Assembly: GCA_944325445.1 (NCBI GenBank)
Contig: CALVAG010000005.1
Location: 62,001-126,000 of the forward strand
Direction: 5' to 3'
DNA from: an uncultured Bacteroidales bacterium
GTDB lineage: Bacteria > Bacteroidota > Bacteroidia > Bacteroidales > UBA932
DNA length: 64,000 bases
The notes beneath the pieces were generated by a model, which did no database searches, was not told where the DNA came from, and saw only the letters and a program-made list of their open reading frames with translations. The position numbers and the translations under genes are program-made. Positions 54,858-63,623 of this stretch are shown here, piece by piece. How positions within the stretch are numbered: position 1 is the first letter of the stretch; every line of letters begins with the position of its first letter.

Positions 54858-55526
54858 TTAAAGGCCCAGTTCTGCAACAGGGAGTTTAATCTCGACCTCG
54901 CCTGCAGAATATGGTCCCAAGACATATCTGTCATAGACAAATATGACTTCATTTCCGGCAACATTCACAGATGAAGCCACATCCACTGTAGGAACGCCGT
55001 AATAAAGAGAGTCCGTATTTACGAAACGGCTCTGCAAAAGGCTGTCCACTACACTCTTCTCAACCTTGAAAAGCTGGTCCTTTTCAATGAATTTTTTCTC
55101 TTTAGGACTGTAGTTCAATGCAATGCTTACAGTATTGCCATGAGCTCCGCCCGTGTACTCGTAAACAGTATATTTTACACTTACCAAATCCTCGGTAGCG
55201 GAATATACAGTATCCTTTACCGTAAGTTCACCTACGAAGCTGCTCTCTACCTCCATAGAGTCCTTCATAAAATTGATACCCTCTGTAAAATTCTCTACAT
55301 AAGAGCTCATAAGTGCGGTAAGCGAATCGTTGAGAGGAGTCAATGCCGCATTCAAATCAGCATCGGCACTTGTGTACAATGAACTTTCTACATTCAATTT
55401 GTAGCGCTCGGGAGCCTCTTCATTGAATGATTTGTCTACAACTTCTACAGTAGCTCCGCTGCAGGAAAAGAGCAGACCGCCGATAAAAACAGCCGCAGCC
55501 GCCTTCAATAAATAACTTTTAACCAT
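54858..55526 (-). CDS. DUF3298-domain lipoprotein
   Basis: A 222-residue predicted lipoprotein (lipobox LFSC, Cys about residue 22). The middle has the DUF4163-like strand-rich part, and the C-terminal half carries the RsiV/DUF3298 pattern YEYTGGAHGNTVSIALNYSPKEKKFI, followed by DQLFK and an ending with YVLGPYSAGEVEIKLP. In RsiV this fold binds lysozyme; in Bacteroidetes the function is unknown. It has its own promoter, divergent from gltX. Confidence 0.85.
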   Translation of the reverse strand: MVKSYLLKAAAAVFIGGLLFSCSGATVEVVDKSFNEEAPERYKLNVESSLYTSADADLNAALTPLNDSLTALMSSYVENFTEGINFMKDSMEVESSFVGELTVKDTVYSATEDLVSVKYTVYEYTGGAHGNTVSIALNYSPKEKKFIEKDQLFKVEKSVVDSLLQSRFVNTDSLYYGVPTVDVASSVNVAGNEVIFVYDRYVLGPYSAGEVEIKLPVAELGL

Positions 55527-55554
55527 AACTATTTGTTTTTAAACCTTTTGGCGG

Positions 55555-55584
55555 CAAAGGTAAACAAAATATGTGAAATGCAAA
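55555..55584 (-). promoter_or_regulatory. Promoter of the DUF3298 lipoprotein gene (TTTG-N18-TACCTTTG)
   Basis: On the minus strand, TTTG (55584-55581) is followed after 18 nt by TACCTTTG (55562-55555). Spacing is slightly shorter than the consensus. The predicted leader is about 25 nt. Confidence 0.6.
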
Positions 55585-55588
55585 ATAG

Positions 55589-55620
55589 TTTGGCAATCTG
55601 TTTAATATAAATTATTTTTG
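55589..55620 (+). promoter_or_regulatory. gltX promoter (TTTG-N20-TATTTTTG)
   Basis: TTTG at 55589-55592 and TATTTTTG at 55613-55620 are 20 nt apart, a full match to the Bacteroidetes consensus. The predicted leader before the ATG at 55641 is about 16 nt. The -33 element lies 4 nt from that of the divergent promoter. Confidence 0.85.
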
Positions 55621-55640
55621 TCCGGTAATTTTTTTGAGAT

Positions 55641-57242
55641 ATGAGTCAGAAAAAAAGACGTGTAAGATTCGCTCCAAGCCCTACGGGGCCGCTCCACATG
55701 GGAGGTGTAAGGACAGCATTGTATAATTATCTTTATGCAAGGCAGGCAGAGGGAGATTTTATACTCAGAATAGAAGACACGGATTCCCAAAGATTCGTGC
55801 CGGGAGCGGAAGAATATATAATAGAGTCATTGAAATGGTGCGGCATCTACCCGGACGAAGGAGTGGACGCAGGCGGTAAAATGGTAGAGACCCCGTCAGA
55901 GAGGCATCCGCATGCACCGTACAGGCAGTCACAACGCAAGCCGATATATAGAAAATATGCAGAAGAACTTGTAAATAACGGCTTTGCATATTATGCTTTC
56001 GACACATCAGAAGAGCTGGATGCAAAAAGAAAAGAGGCTGAATCTCTGAAAAAGACATTTACATATAACCATATAACCAGAAAAGGATTGAAAAATTCGC
56101 TCACGCTTCCAAAAGAGGAAGTGGAGAGACGCCTTGCAGAGACAAACAACTGGACGATAAGATTTAAAAACCCCGAAAACAGAGTCGTGAAAATGGACGA
56201 CCAGATAAGGGGGCATATAGAGATAAATACAGATACCCTGGACGACAAGGTGCTTTGGAAAGCAGCTGACGGACTTCCCACATACCACCTTGCCAATGTG
56301 GTAGACGACCACCTTATGGAGATAACGGATGTCATCAGGGGCGAGGAGTGGTTGCCGTCATTGCCATTGCACTATCTGTTATACGAGGCTTTCGGATGGG
56401 AAGAAAGCAGACCTTCATTCGCCCATTTGTCGCTGCTTTTAAAGCCCGACGGCAAGGGGAAACTCAGTAAAAGGGATGGAGACAGACTCGGTTTTCCTGT
56501 CTTTCCGCTGAAATGGGTAAATGCAGAGGGTGAGGTTTCACGCGGCTACAGAGAAGACGGTTACTATCCTCAGGCATTTATAAATATGCTGGCCCTTTTG
56601 GGATGGAACCCCGGTACGGAACAGGAAATTTTTTCGCTCGATGAATTGGTAAAGGCCTTTTCCCTCGACAGAGTCATAAAATCGGGTGCAAGGTTCAACC
56701 CTGAAAAGGCAAAATGGTTCAATCAGGAGTATTTGCGGATGCAGAGCGATGAAGAGTTGGCCAAAGAGTTCGTACCGATTCTGAAAGAGAACGGGATAGA
56801 CACCGGCAAATACTCTATGGAGTATCTGAAACAGCTGTGCGCCCTTATAAAAGAGAGGGCACATTTCACAAACGATTTCTGGACAATAAGCCACTATATT
56901 TTTACGGCGCCGCAAAGCTACGCTGAAAACGACATAAGGAAATTCTGCACGCCTGAAAATCTCGAAAATATCAGAAAAGTAAAAGACTTTCTGGAAAAAA
57001 CCGAAATAAAAGAGGCTCCGTATGCCAAAAAGGAAGAGGCTGTTTCGGTACTTGAAGAGAGGCTTACAGGCTACATTAAAGAGAACGGATGGAAAATGGG
57101 CTCCATAATGAATACACTCAGGCTCTTTTTCGTAGGGGAGGCAAAAGGATTGGGAATTGCGGATATTATCTACTTTATAGGAAAAGATGAGGCTTTGAAC
57201 AGAATTTCAGCCGCACTCGAAAAAATATCTATTGAGCGATAA
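55641..57242 (+). CDS. gltX: Glutamate--tRNA ligase
   Basis: Charges tRNA-Glu. The 533-residue class I synthetase has RFAPSPTGPLHMGGVRTALYN (HMGG at the HIGH position; split here as FAPSPTGPLHMGG), the zinc-less middle region, the KMSKS-type motif GKLSKRDGDRLG and the C-terminal anticodon-binding helices. An additional segment around EGEVSRGYREDGYYPQ between the KMSKS motif and the anticodon domain is usual in Bacteroidetes. Its last 14 nt overlap the convergent tonB-like gene. Confidence 0.97.
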   Translation: MSQKKRRVRFAPSPTGPLHMGGVRTALYNYLYARQAEGDFILRIEDTDSQRFVPGAEEYIIESLKWCGIYPDEGVDAGGKMVETPSERHPHAPYRQSQRKPIYRKYAEELVNNGFAYYAFDTSEELDAKRKEAESLKKTFTYNHITRKGLKNSLTLPKEEVERRLAETNNWTIRFKNPENRVVKMDDQIRGHIEINTDTLDDKVLWKAADGLPTYHLANVVDDHLMEITDVIRGEEWLPSLPLHYLLYEAFGWEESRPSFAHLSLLLKPDGKGKLSKRDGDRLGFPVFPLKWVNAEGEVSRGYREDGYYPQAFINMLALLGWNPGTEQEIFSLDELVKAFSLDRVIKSGARFNPEKAKWFNQEYLRMQSDEELAKEFVPILKENGIDTGKYSMEYLKQLCALIKERAHFTNDFWTISHYIFTAPQSYAENDIRKFCTPENLENIRKVKDFLEKTEIKEAPYAKKEEAVSVLEERLTGYIKENGWKMGSIMNTLRLFFVGEAKGLGIADIIYFIGKDEALNRISAALEKISIER

Positions 57243-57966
57243 ATCTATAGACTATCTCACCTATTTCCCTTTCAGGCGCAGTGGATGAAGCCCTGAAACG
57301 GCTTCTCTTTGCGGCATCTATCGCCGAACGGATAAGGCACTCATCTGTTGACGAGACACCCTCTATAACGGAAGCGGCAACCACATATCCTTTCCTGTTT
57401 ACGGTTATTCTGACACTTACATCGCCTCCTCCGTAACATTTATAGACAGGAACGGGAAGGGAGATGGCTTTTCTGCCATTTAAAGTATAGGATATGACAG
57501 AAGGCCCCTTGTAGCTTTCGCTACTGCTCTGCTGAACGGTTTTTCCCGGAACGGAGACATTATCGCTGCCCTGGTCCATCTCCGCCAGCCTGCGCGACTC
57601 ATCCAGCTTCCGCTGCAGCTCTGCCGCCTCATCATAAACCTGCGACGGATTCTCGAAACGGTCGTCTCTCAGTTCGCTTCCGCTTCTCTCCACGGCAACG
57701 TTCCTGTATGCGGCACGCTCGCCGGCAGGAGCTCTTCCGGAGAGCATCTCCTCCAATTCCTGCTGGGCCTGCTCCTTGACTTGCAATGCTTTCAGTTGCT
57801 GTTCGAGTTCTTCATATCCTGTAAAATCGAGCACAAAAGTATTCTCTTTCTGCATGACTCTACTTATAGAAGCAGACAATAATATTATCAACACCACAAG
57901 ATGAAAAATCAGAGTGGAGTAAAATCCTATCTTCTTATCCTTATCTTTAAACAGATCCTTCAGCAC
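57229..57966 (-). CDS. TonB-like energy transducer / TonB-family protein
   Basis: A protein of about 245 residues with one N-terminal membrane helix (GFYSTLIFHLVVLIILLSA), a coiled-coil and polar linker rich in Glu, Gln and Arg, and a C-terminal TonB-like domain with VSVRITVNRKGYVVAASVIEG and the ending KRSRFRAS. It resembles the shorter TonB proteins of Bacteroidetes that lack a Pro-rich linker. No ATG lies before the helix: the choices are GTG at 57966 or TTG at 57993, overlapping udk by 20 or 47 nt. I report the GTG. exbD, found 5.7 kb away, could be a partner. Confidence 0.82.
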   Translation of the reverse strand: MLKDLFKDKDKKIGFYSTLIFHLVVLIILLSASISRVMQKENTFVLDFTGYEELEQQLKALQVKEQAQQELEEMLSGRAPAGERAAYRNVAVERSGSELRDDRFENPSQVYDEAAELQRKLDESRRLAEMDQGSDNVSVPGKTVQQSSSESYKGPSVISYTLNGRKAISLPVPVYKCYGGGDVSVRITVNRKGYVVAASVIEGVSSTDECLIRSAIDAAKRSRFRASSTAPEREIGEIVYRFIAQ

Positions 57967-58582
57967 GGCTGCTCTCTTTAAGTGCCTTTTCAATTATCGC
58001 GACCAGAATATCTATAGCCACCTGGTTATGTCCTCCCTGAGGGATTATAATATCGGCATAACGCTTGCTTGGCTCAATAAACTGCAGGTGCATAGGCTTG
58101 ACAGTAAGTTCATAGCGTTTCAGCACCTGCTCCACATTTTTGCCCCGTTCCACAATATCCCGCGCAATCACACGGGAAAGACGGTCGTCCGAATCTGCAT
58201 CCACGAATATCTTTATGTCGAACATCTTTCTTAGTCTTTCACATGTGAATATGAGCAATCCCTCGACTATAATGATATGCGCAGGATTCACCCTGACTGT
58301 CTCCGTTTTAGAACGGCTGCATGTGATATAGGAATAGACAGGCTGTTCTACCGCTTTTCCCGATTTAAGTTCGTTCAACTGTTCTATAAGCAAATCGAAA
58401 TCTATTGCATCGGGATGGTCGAAATTCTGCACGGCCTTCTGCTCGGCGCTCAAATGGCTGCAATCCTTATAATACGCATCCTGCGGAATTACGACAATGT
58501 CTTCATGCAACATCTCGCGCAATTTTTGCACCACAGTAGTTTTTCCAGAACCGGTACCGCCGGCAATTCCTATTATCAACAT
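57947..58582 (-). CDS. udk: Uridine kinase
   Basis: Phosphorylates uridine and cytidine in pyrimidine salvage. The 211-residue protein has the P-loop GIAGGTGSGKTTVVQK, DAYYKDCSHL, NFDHPDAIDFDLL and VEGLLIFTCERLR motifs. Full length. It follows asnS by 12 nt; its end overlaps the start of the TonB-like gene. Confidence 0.96.
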   Translation of the reverse strand: MLIIGIAGGTGSGKTTVVQKLREMLHEDIVVIPQDAYYKDCSHLSAEQKAVQNFDHPDAIDFDLLIEQLNELKSGKAVEQPVYSYITCSRSKTETVRVNPAHIIIVEGLLIFTCERLRKMFDIKIFVDADSDDRLSRVIARDIVERGKNVEQVLKRYELTVKPMHLQFIEPSKRYADIIIPQGGHNQVAIDILVAIIEKALKESSRAEGSV

Positions 58583-58594
58583 GCCTTACATAGA

Positions 58595-59989
58595 TTAAAA
58601 TTCAGCCGATTTGGGAGTCCGGGGGAACGGTATTACATCTCTGATATTGGACATGCCGGTAACAAACAGCAACAACCTTTCGAATCCTAAACCGAAACCG
58701 CTATGGGGTGCTGTTCCAAAACGGCGCGTATCCATATACCACCAGAGATTGGTAGGATCCATCTTGAGTTCATCGATTCTCTGCTGCAGCTTTTCGTAGC
58801 TGGACTCGCGCTCCGACCCCCCTATTATCTCGCCGATCTTGGGGAAGAGCACATCCATTCCCCTGACGGTCTTGCCGTCATCGTTCTGTTTCATATAGAA
58901 GGCTTTTATATCCTTGGGATAATCCGTAACGATAACGGGTTTCCTGAAATGTTTCTCCACCAGGTATCTCTCATGCTCGCTCTGCAAATCCACGCCCCAA
59001 CTTACAGGGAACTCGAATTTGGCGTCGGCTGCTTCGAGAATCTTTATCCCCTCTGTATACGCAAGCCTTACAAACTCCGTATTCACTACGCCTTCCAACC
59101 TTGTTATCAATTCCTTATCGAACATGTCGTTTAAGAAGCGCAGATCATCCATGCAGTTTTCAAGGGCATAGCGGACCAGATATTTGATAAAATCTTCGGC
59201 AAGATCCATATTGTCATACACATCATTGAAAGCCACTTCCGGTTCGACCATCCAAAACTCCGCAAGGTGGCGGGGAGTATTCGAGTTCTCGGCACGGAAT
59301 GTAGGCCCGAAGGTATAAATCCTGCCCAGTGCCATAGCTCCCAATTCGCCTTCCAGCTGTCCGCTTACCGTAAGTGATGTCTGTCTCCCGAAGAAATCCT
59401 GAGAGAAATCCACCGCGCCTTTTTCATCTTTCGGGATATTGTTCAAATCCAGCGTGGTTACCTGAAACATCTCGCCGGCGCCTTCGCAGTCCGAAGCGGT
59501 GATAATCGGGGTATGCAGATAATAAAAGCCATTCGAATTAAAATAGTTATGAATCGCGAAGGCCATCGCATGCCTGATTCTCAACACTGCGCCGAACGTA
59601 TTGGTCCTTGGCCTCAGATGGGCTATCTCACGCAGGAATTCCATACTGTGCCCCTTCTTCTGAAGCGGATACTGCTCGGGGTCTGCCTTTCCATAAAGTG
59701 TTATCTGACTGGCCTGTATCTCTACATTCTGACCTTTCCCCACAGATTCCACCAGCTCCCCTTCTACCGCAATGCATGCTCCGGTAGTAATATCTTTAAG
59801 CAATTGCTCCGAAAAATGATTTGGATCACATACAATCTGGATATTATTTATTGTAGAACCGTCGTTAAGGGCTATGAAAATCACACTCTTGTTTCCTCTT
59901 TTTGTCCTCACCCAACCTTTTGCCAAAACACTCTCTCCGGGTGCCGTCTTTAAGAGTTGGGAAACCATTTTTCTTTTAATTGCACTCAT
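58595..59989 (-). CDS. asnS: Asparagine--tRNA ligase
   Basis: Charges tRNA-Asn. The 464-residue class IIb synthetase has an N-terminal OB anticodon-binding domain ([22 protein letters not shown]), motif 2 with [26 protein letters not shown] and motif 3 [16 protein letters not shown] near the end. Presence of AsnS suggests direct charging rather than the amidotransferase route for Asn-tRNA. The ATG at 59989 is taken; the earlier TTG adds two residues. An AATCTTTG box lies 3 nt upstream. Confidence 0.97.
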   Translation of the reverse strand: MSAIKRKMVSQLLKTAPGESVLAKGWVRTKRGNKSVIFIALNDGSTINNIQIVCDPNHFSEQLLKDITTGACIAVEGELVESVGKGQNVEIQASQITLYGKADPEQYPLQKKGHSMEFLREIAHLRPRTNTFGAVLRIRHAMAFAIHNYFNSNGFYYLHTPIITASDCEGAGEMFQVTTLDLNNIPKDEKGAVDFSQDFFGRQTSLTVSGQLEGELGAMALGRIYTFGPTFRAENSNTPRHLAEFWMVEPEVAFNDVYDNMDLAEDFIKYLVRYALENCMDDLRFLNDMFDKELITRLEGVVNTEFVRLAYTEGIKILEAADAKFEFPVSWGVDLQSEHERYLVEKHFRKPVIVTDYPKDIKAFYMKQNDDGKTVRGMDVLFPKIGEIIGGSERESSYEKLQQRIDELKMDPTNLWWYMDTRRFGTAPHSGFGLGFERLLLFVTGMSNIRDVIPFPRTPKSAEF

Positions 59990-60028
59990 AATCAAAGATT
60001 CTTAATTTTTATATCTACTGTTGATTCA

Positions 60029-60718
60029 CTATTTCACATATTTTCCGATTGCACTTTTCCAAATTTCGTACCCTTGGGCATTGAGATGCAATCCGTCTGC
60101 CGTTATGGAAGGATTGAGCCTTACCGTCCCCTCCTCCAAAAAGAGAGGGTATATGTTCAGGAATTTTATCTTATACATCCCGGCAAGCCTTTCCAATTCG
60201 ACATTTATCTCTGCCACCATCCATGTTTTGCCATCGAGATTTTTATAGCGTTTGAAGCTTTCGTTAAACGGCAAAATACTTTGCAGATATAATTTTGTCC
60301 TGGGGGAATCGCTCTTTATTCTAACGATAAGGGTCTCTATCCTTTTCACCACCTCATCCACCGTAAGATTATGGCTTATGTCGTTTACGCCGCATAAGAG
60401 GAATATTTTCTTGGGAGCCCCTTTGGTAATCTCATCCAGGCGGTCGGCAATGCCTTCGGCTGTATCGCCGATAATTCCCCTGTTGCGTATCGCTCCTCCC
60501 TTTTTATTCAGTTTGCTTTCTGTTCCGGCGAAATAATCGTTCCATTTTCCGCCTTCGGTCAGACTGTTGCCCAAAAATACAATATCATTGCTGCATATCG
60601 GAGTTTCAGATTCAAACTGCGCCACTCTTTCATAATAGTGGTCGGAATATTTCTTTTCCTGCGCCGTTGCTGTCATTACTGAAAAGGCAAAAAGGAAAAT
60701 TATATAAAATTTCTTCAT
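60029..60718 (-). CDS. Secreted SGNH/GDSL hydrolase
   Basis: A 229-residue protein with a signal peptide (about residues 1-19, ending TATAQ). The SGNH motifs are block I LGNSLTEGG (catalytic Ser), block III GVNDI and block V DGLHLNAQGY (Asp and His). Members are esterases or acetyl-sugar deacetylases; the substrate is unknown. It is the third gene of a likely operon with alkaline phosphatase and a GHL10-type protein. Confidence 0.93.
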   Translation of the reverse strand: MKKFYIIFLFAFSVMTATAQEKKYSDHYYERVAQFESETPICSNDIVFLGNSLTEGGKWNDYFAGTESKLNKKGGAIRNRGIIGDTAEGIADRLDEITKGAPKKIFLLCGVNDISHNLTVDEVVKRIETLIVRIKSDSPRTKLYLQSILPFNESFKRYKNLDGKTWMVAEINVELERLAGMYKIKFLNIYPLFLEEGTVRLNPSITADGLHLNAQGYEIWKSAIGKYVK

Positions 60719-60734
60719 AATGATTCAATTATAT

Positions 60735-62249
60735 TCAATACCATAAAATTTTCGACGGCTTGCTCTCGTTCCAACAGCGATCCACGACCGTAACCACATA
60801 CTTGCATCCTGCTCCGTGATTCTTGTTCTCCTCTATCACATTGTACTCTGTACTGTCCGTAATTTTCACTATATATTCAGCCCTGTCTGTATCTACATCC
60901 ACCCCTTCCGGAAAACAATATACCACATAAAACAGCGCCTTTTGCATGGGATCTTCAGACTGCAAGGCATCCTGTTCCCACCTGATCAGCCTGCCGTCCT
61001 TGGCAATATGCCTTATTGCCTTGGGGGCGTGGGAATCTATCTCCGTATATGCCGGTACCAATGCATGATATCTCTGATATTTCTGTATCAGACTGTCGGC
61101 TATATCATTTGAATTTTTTTCTATAGACCAGCCCGGCCACCATACATTGCCGTCGACATTGGGCAGTTCTCTTACAAGTTCCATCTTTCTGGCCATTTGG
61201 GTGGTAGCCGGATTTTGAAGGTCCTTTTCACCGAATGTGGCTATATTCTGCCCGATATAAAGCTGTCCGCGCTCCGTATTATCGTTCCACCATTTTATAA
61301 GAACTTCATAATCGGCCTTCGGATGGCCGATCTTCCAATATATCTGAGGCACGTTATAATCTATGTATCCCTTTTCTACCCATAAAGGCACATCTGCAAA
61401 CAACTGTTCGTAATTGGAGAAAGCATCCGTATCGCTTCCGCTGCCATCCGGCGTATCCTTTTTGTTCCTATGCACACCGAACGGGCTTATTCCGAACCTC
61501 ACCCACGGTTTTACCTCTTTTATGGCCTTTCCCAACTCTTCAATAAGCATGGTAACGTTATTACGCCGCCAGTCAGCCTTTTCATCGGCGGAAAAGCCCT
61601 GGAGCGGAGCATATTTCTCGAATGTCTCCTGATCGTCGAACTCCTCCCCCTCTATCGGATATGGGTAAAAATAGTCATCGAAGTGTATTGCATCCACATC
61701 GTATCTTGCCACTATATCGGTAATCACCTTTACGGTATGCTCGCGTGCCTCCGGCTCCCCGGGATTGAAAAAGAGCTGCTTCCCATACTTTACGAATATG
61801 GAAGGGTTCTTGAAATAGAGGTTGTCGCCGCACAGTGTATCTGTCTGCTCGAGCGTCACTCTGTACGGATTGCACCATGCATGCAATTCCATTCCCCTTT
61901 TATGGCTCTCCTCTATTGCGAACTGCAAAGGGTCCCAGTAAGGATCCGGGGCCTTGCCCTGCACTCCTGTAAGATACCTTGTCCACGGCTCGATATCAGA
62001 CTCATAAAATGCATCTGCTGTGGGCCTTACCTGAAATATTATCGCATTGCATCCGGCAAGGTAACACGAATCTATAACATCGAGGAACATCTGCTTCGCC
62101 TCGTCCGTAGTAAGCGCAGCAATCTTCTTGTTGCCTACTATATGTATCCACGCACCTCTGAATTCACGTTTGGGAGCGGTGCCATCCTTTGCATAAAGAG
62201 AGGCAAAAGACAGAAAAACAGCACATAAAACGAATATATATTTTCTCAT
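60735..62249 (-). CDS. Secreted GHL10-type (family 10-like) glycoside hydrolase
   Basis: A 504-residue protein with a signal peptide (about 1-20) and the glycosyl hydrolase-like 10 domain (RGAWIHIVGNK, AIIFQVRPTADAFYES, DAIHFDDYFYPYP, VRFGISPFGV, VPQIYWKIGHP). These domains form a TIM barrel and are suspected to act on peptidoglycan or other cell-surface glycans, as in DigH (YddW), which cuts denuded glycans. A fibronectin-like region closes the protein. The gene lies 20 nt from the alkaline phosphatase gene and 16 nt from the GDSL gene. Confidence 0.92.
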   Translation of the reverse strand: MRKYIFVLCAVFLSFASLYAKDGTAPKREFRGAWIHIVGNKKIAALTTDEAKQMFLDVIDSCYLAGCNAIIFQVRPTADAFYESDIEPWTRYLTGVQGKAPDPYWDPLQFAIEESHKRGMELHAWCNPYRVTLEQTDTLCGDNLYFKNPSIFVKYGKQLFFNPGEPEAREHTVKVITDIVARYDVDAIHFDDYFYPYPIEGEEFDDQETFEKYAPLQGFSADEKADWRRNNVTMLIEELGKAIKEVKPWVRFGISPFGVHRNKKDTPDGSGSDTDAFSNYEQLFADVPLWVEKGYIDYNVPQIYWKIGHPKADYEVLIKWWNDNTERGQLYIGQNIATFGEKDLQNPATTQMARKMELVRELPNVDGNVWWPGWSIEKNSNDIADSLIQKYQRYHALVPAYTEIDSHAPKAIRHIAKDGRLIRWEQDALQSEDPMQKALFYVVYCFPEGVDVDTDRAEYIVKITDSTEYNVIEENKNHGAGCKYVVTVVDRCWNESKPSKILWY

Positions 62250-62269
62250 ATTACCGTTGCCTTATCTGG

Positions 62270-63493
62270 TTATCGCAATCCCATAGCCTCCATTATTCTG
62301 CCCGGAATATCCGTATTGTTCATCCTGCCGGCAAATTTCGCGCTTCCTGCACCTACTGCAAACACAGGTACTGCACCTCCGGTATGCGAAGCGGTAGTCC
62401 AGCCGATTTTAGCCGCCTTGGAGAGCGAATCTACAGGCATCTGCTCCATATAATTCTCCACATTAGTCTCCGGCTCGACACTTTCCGCCTTCTTGTCCGG
62501 GACAATCGACAAATCGAACGTATATCCTTTTGTACGTCCCAACGTCACGCCGCCGGTCTCATGATCTGCAGTAACGACAATAAGCGTCTCGTCTGGATGC
62601 TGCAGGTAAAACTCGTATGCTACGGCTATAGCCTCATCAAAATCCAGAGTTTCATAAATCGTATTGGTAAGGTCATTTGCATGGGCGGCCCAATCTATCT
62701 TGCCTCCCTCTGCCATTATAAAAAATCCCTTCTCATTGTCGAGAACTTCTATCGCACCTTTTACGACCTCTGCCAAAGTAAGATCGCTCTCCTCCCTTTC
62801 AAATGCATAGGGTAAAATATCGTTTTCCTTGCCTTTTTCCTGCAGATAGATCACCTTTTCCGCACCGTTCTTATTGGCTTCGAAATCGTTTTCGCCATAC
62901 ACTACGGTATAACCGTTCTCAGTTGCAATCTCATATGGAGATTTTCTGTCACCCATTTTCTTTACTCCTTCAAAACCGCCGCCGCCGAAAAATTCGAATC
63001 CCGACTGAGGTAACTGTACGGCTACCGCATAATAGTCGTTGCGGTCGAGCGAATTTGCATAAAACGCTCCAGGAGTAGCATGGTCTATGGTAACACTTGT
63101 CATTATGCCCACTTTATAACCTGCATCATGAATATCGTATGCTATGCTTCTGAGCTTGCTGCTGTCGGGTGAGACTCCCAACATGCCGTTATTTGTCTTT
63201 GTGCCTGTAGAAAGGGCTGTACCAGCTGCAGAAGAACAGGTAATGAAGTTGCTTGCAGAATAGGTAGTAGCCATGCCCATTACCGGAAAAGAGGAAAACC
63301 CGAGGGCTTCGCTTCCGATTTTTCCCTCTTTGGCAGCTAAATAAGCCTCTGAAAGCGCAACATGCGAGAAGCCCATTCCGTCACCGATAAAATAGAAAAC
63401 ATATTTGGCGTCCCTGGCTTTTTCAGTACATGAAGCAAACGAAAAAGCAAGCGTCAAAACCAAAAAAAATGAGAAAAGTCTGGATGATTTCAT
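62270..63493 (-). CDS. Alkaline phosphatase lipoprotein
   Basis: A 407-residue predicted lipoprotein (lipobox ASCT, Cys about residue 22). It has the alkaline phosphatase fold with FIGDGMGFSHVALSEAY (metal-binding Asp), the nucleophile region TCSSAAGTALSTGTKT, EGGKIDWAAHAND, TADHETGG and ASHTGGAVPVFAVGAG. In place of the common D-S-A at the nucleophile, the sequence reads S-S-A, as in other Bacteroidetes members. It releases phosphate from organic phosphates in the periplasm. The ATG at 63493 is used because the longer reading starts at TTG. Confidence 0.93.
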   Translation of the reverse strand: MKSSRLFSFFLVLTLAFSFASCTEKARDAKYVFYFIGDGMGFSHVALSEAYLAAKEGKIGSEALGFSSFPVMGMATTYSASNFITCSSAAGTALSTGTKTNNGMLGVSPDSSKLRSIAYDIHDAGYKVGIMTSVTIDHATPGAFYANSLDRNDYYAVAVQLPQSGFEFFGGGGFEGVKKMGDRKSPYEIATENGYTVVYGENDFEANKNGAEKVIYLQEKGKENDILPYAFEREESDLTLAEVVKGAIEVLDNEKGFFIMAEGGKIDWAAHANDLTNTIYETLDFDEAIAVAYEFYLQHPDETLIVVTADHETGGVTLGRTKGYTFDLSIVPDKKAESVEPETNVENYMEQMPVDSLSKAAKIGWTTASHTGGAVPVFAVGAGSAKFAGRMNNTDIPGRIMEAMGLR

Positions 63494-63521
63494 AATAAAT
63501 AGTCTTTTATACAAATGCGCT

Positions 63522-63529
63522 CAAAGGTA
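63522..63529 (-). promoter_or_regulatory. -7 element of the alkaline phosphatase operon
   Basis: The minus strand reads TACCTTTG, matching TAnnTTTG, 28 nt before the alkaline phosphatase ATG. The -33 element is not clear. It follows the exbD terminator, so it probably starts a new transcript. Confidence 0.5.
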
Positions 63530-63566
63530 CAAAAAAATCCACTATTAAGATTATTGCAAGGCAGAT

Positions 63567-63601
63567 AAAAAAACCGGTCCGGAGATTAACGCCGGACCGG
63601 T
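63567..63601 (-). terminator. Intrinsic terminator downstream of exbD
   Basis: On the minus strand, ACCGGTCCGG (63601-63592) and CCGGACCGGT (63582-63573) form a perfect 10-bp GC-rich stem with a 9-nt loop, followed directly by a run of seven T residues (63573-63567). This is the clearest rho-independent terminator in the window and ends the exbD operon. Confidence 0.88.
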
Positions 63602-63623
63602 CTCTGATTATGACGATGTTCTT

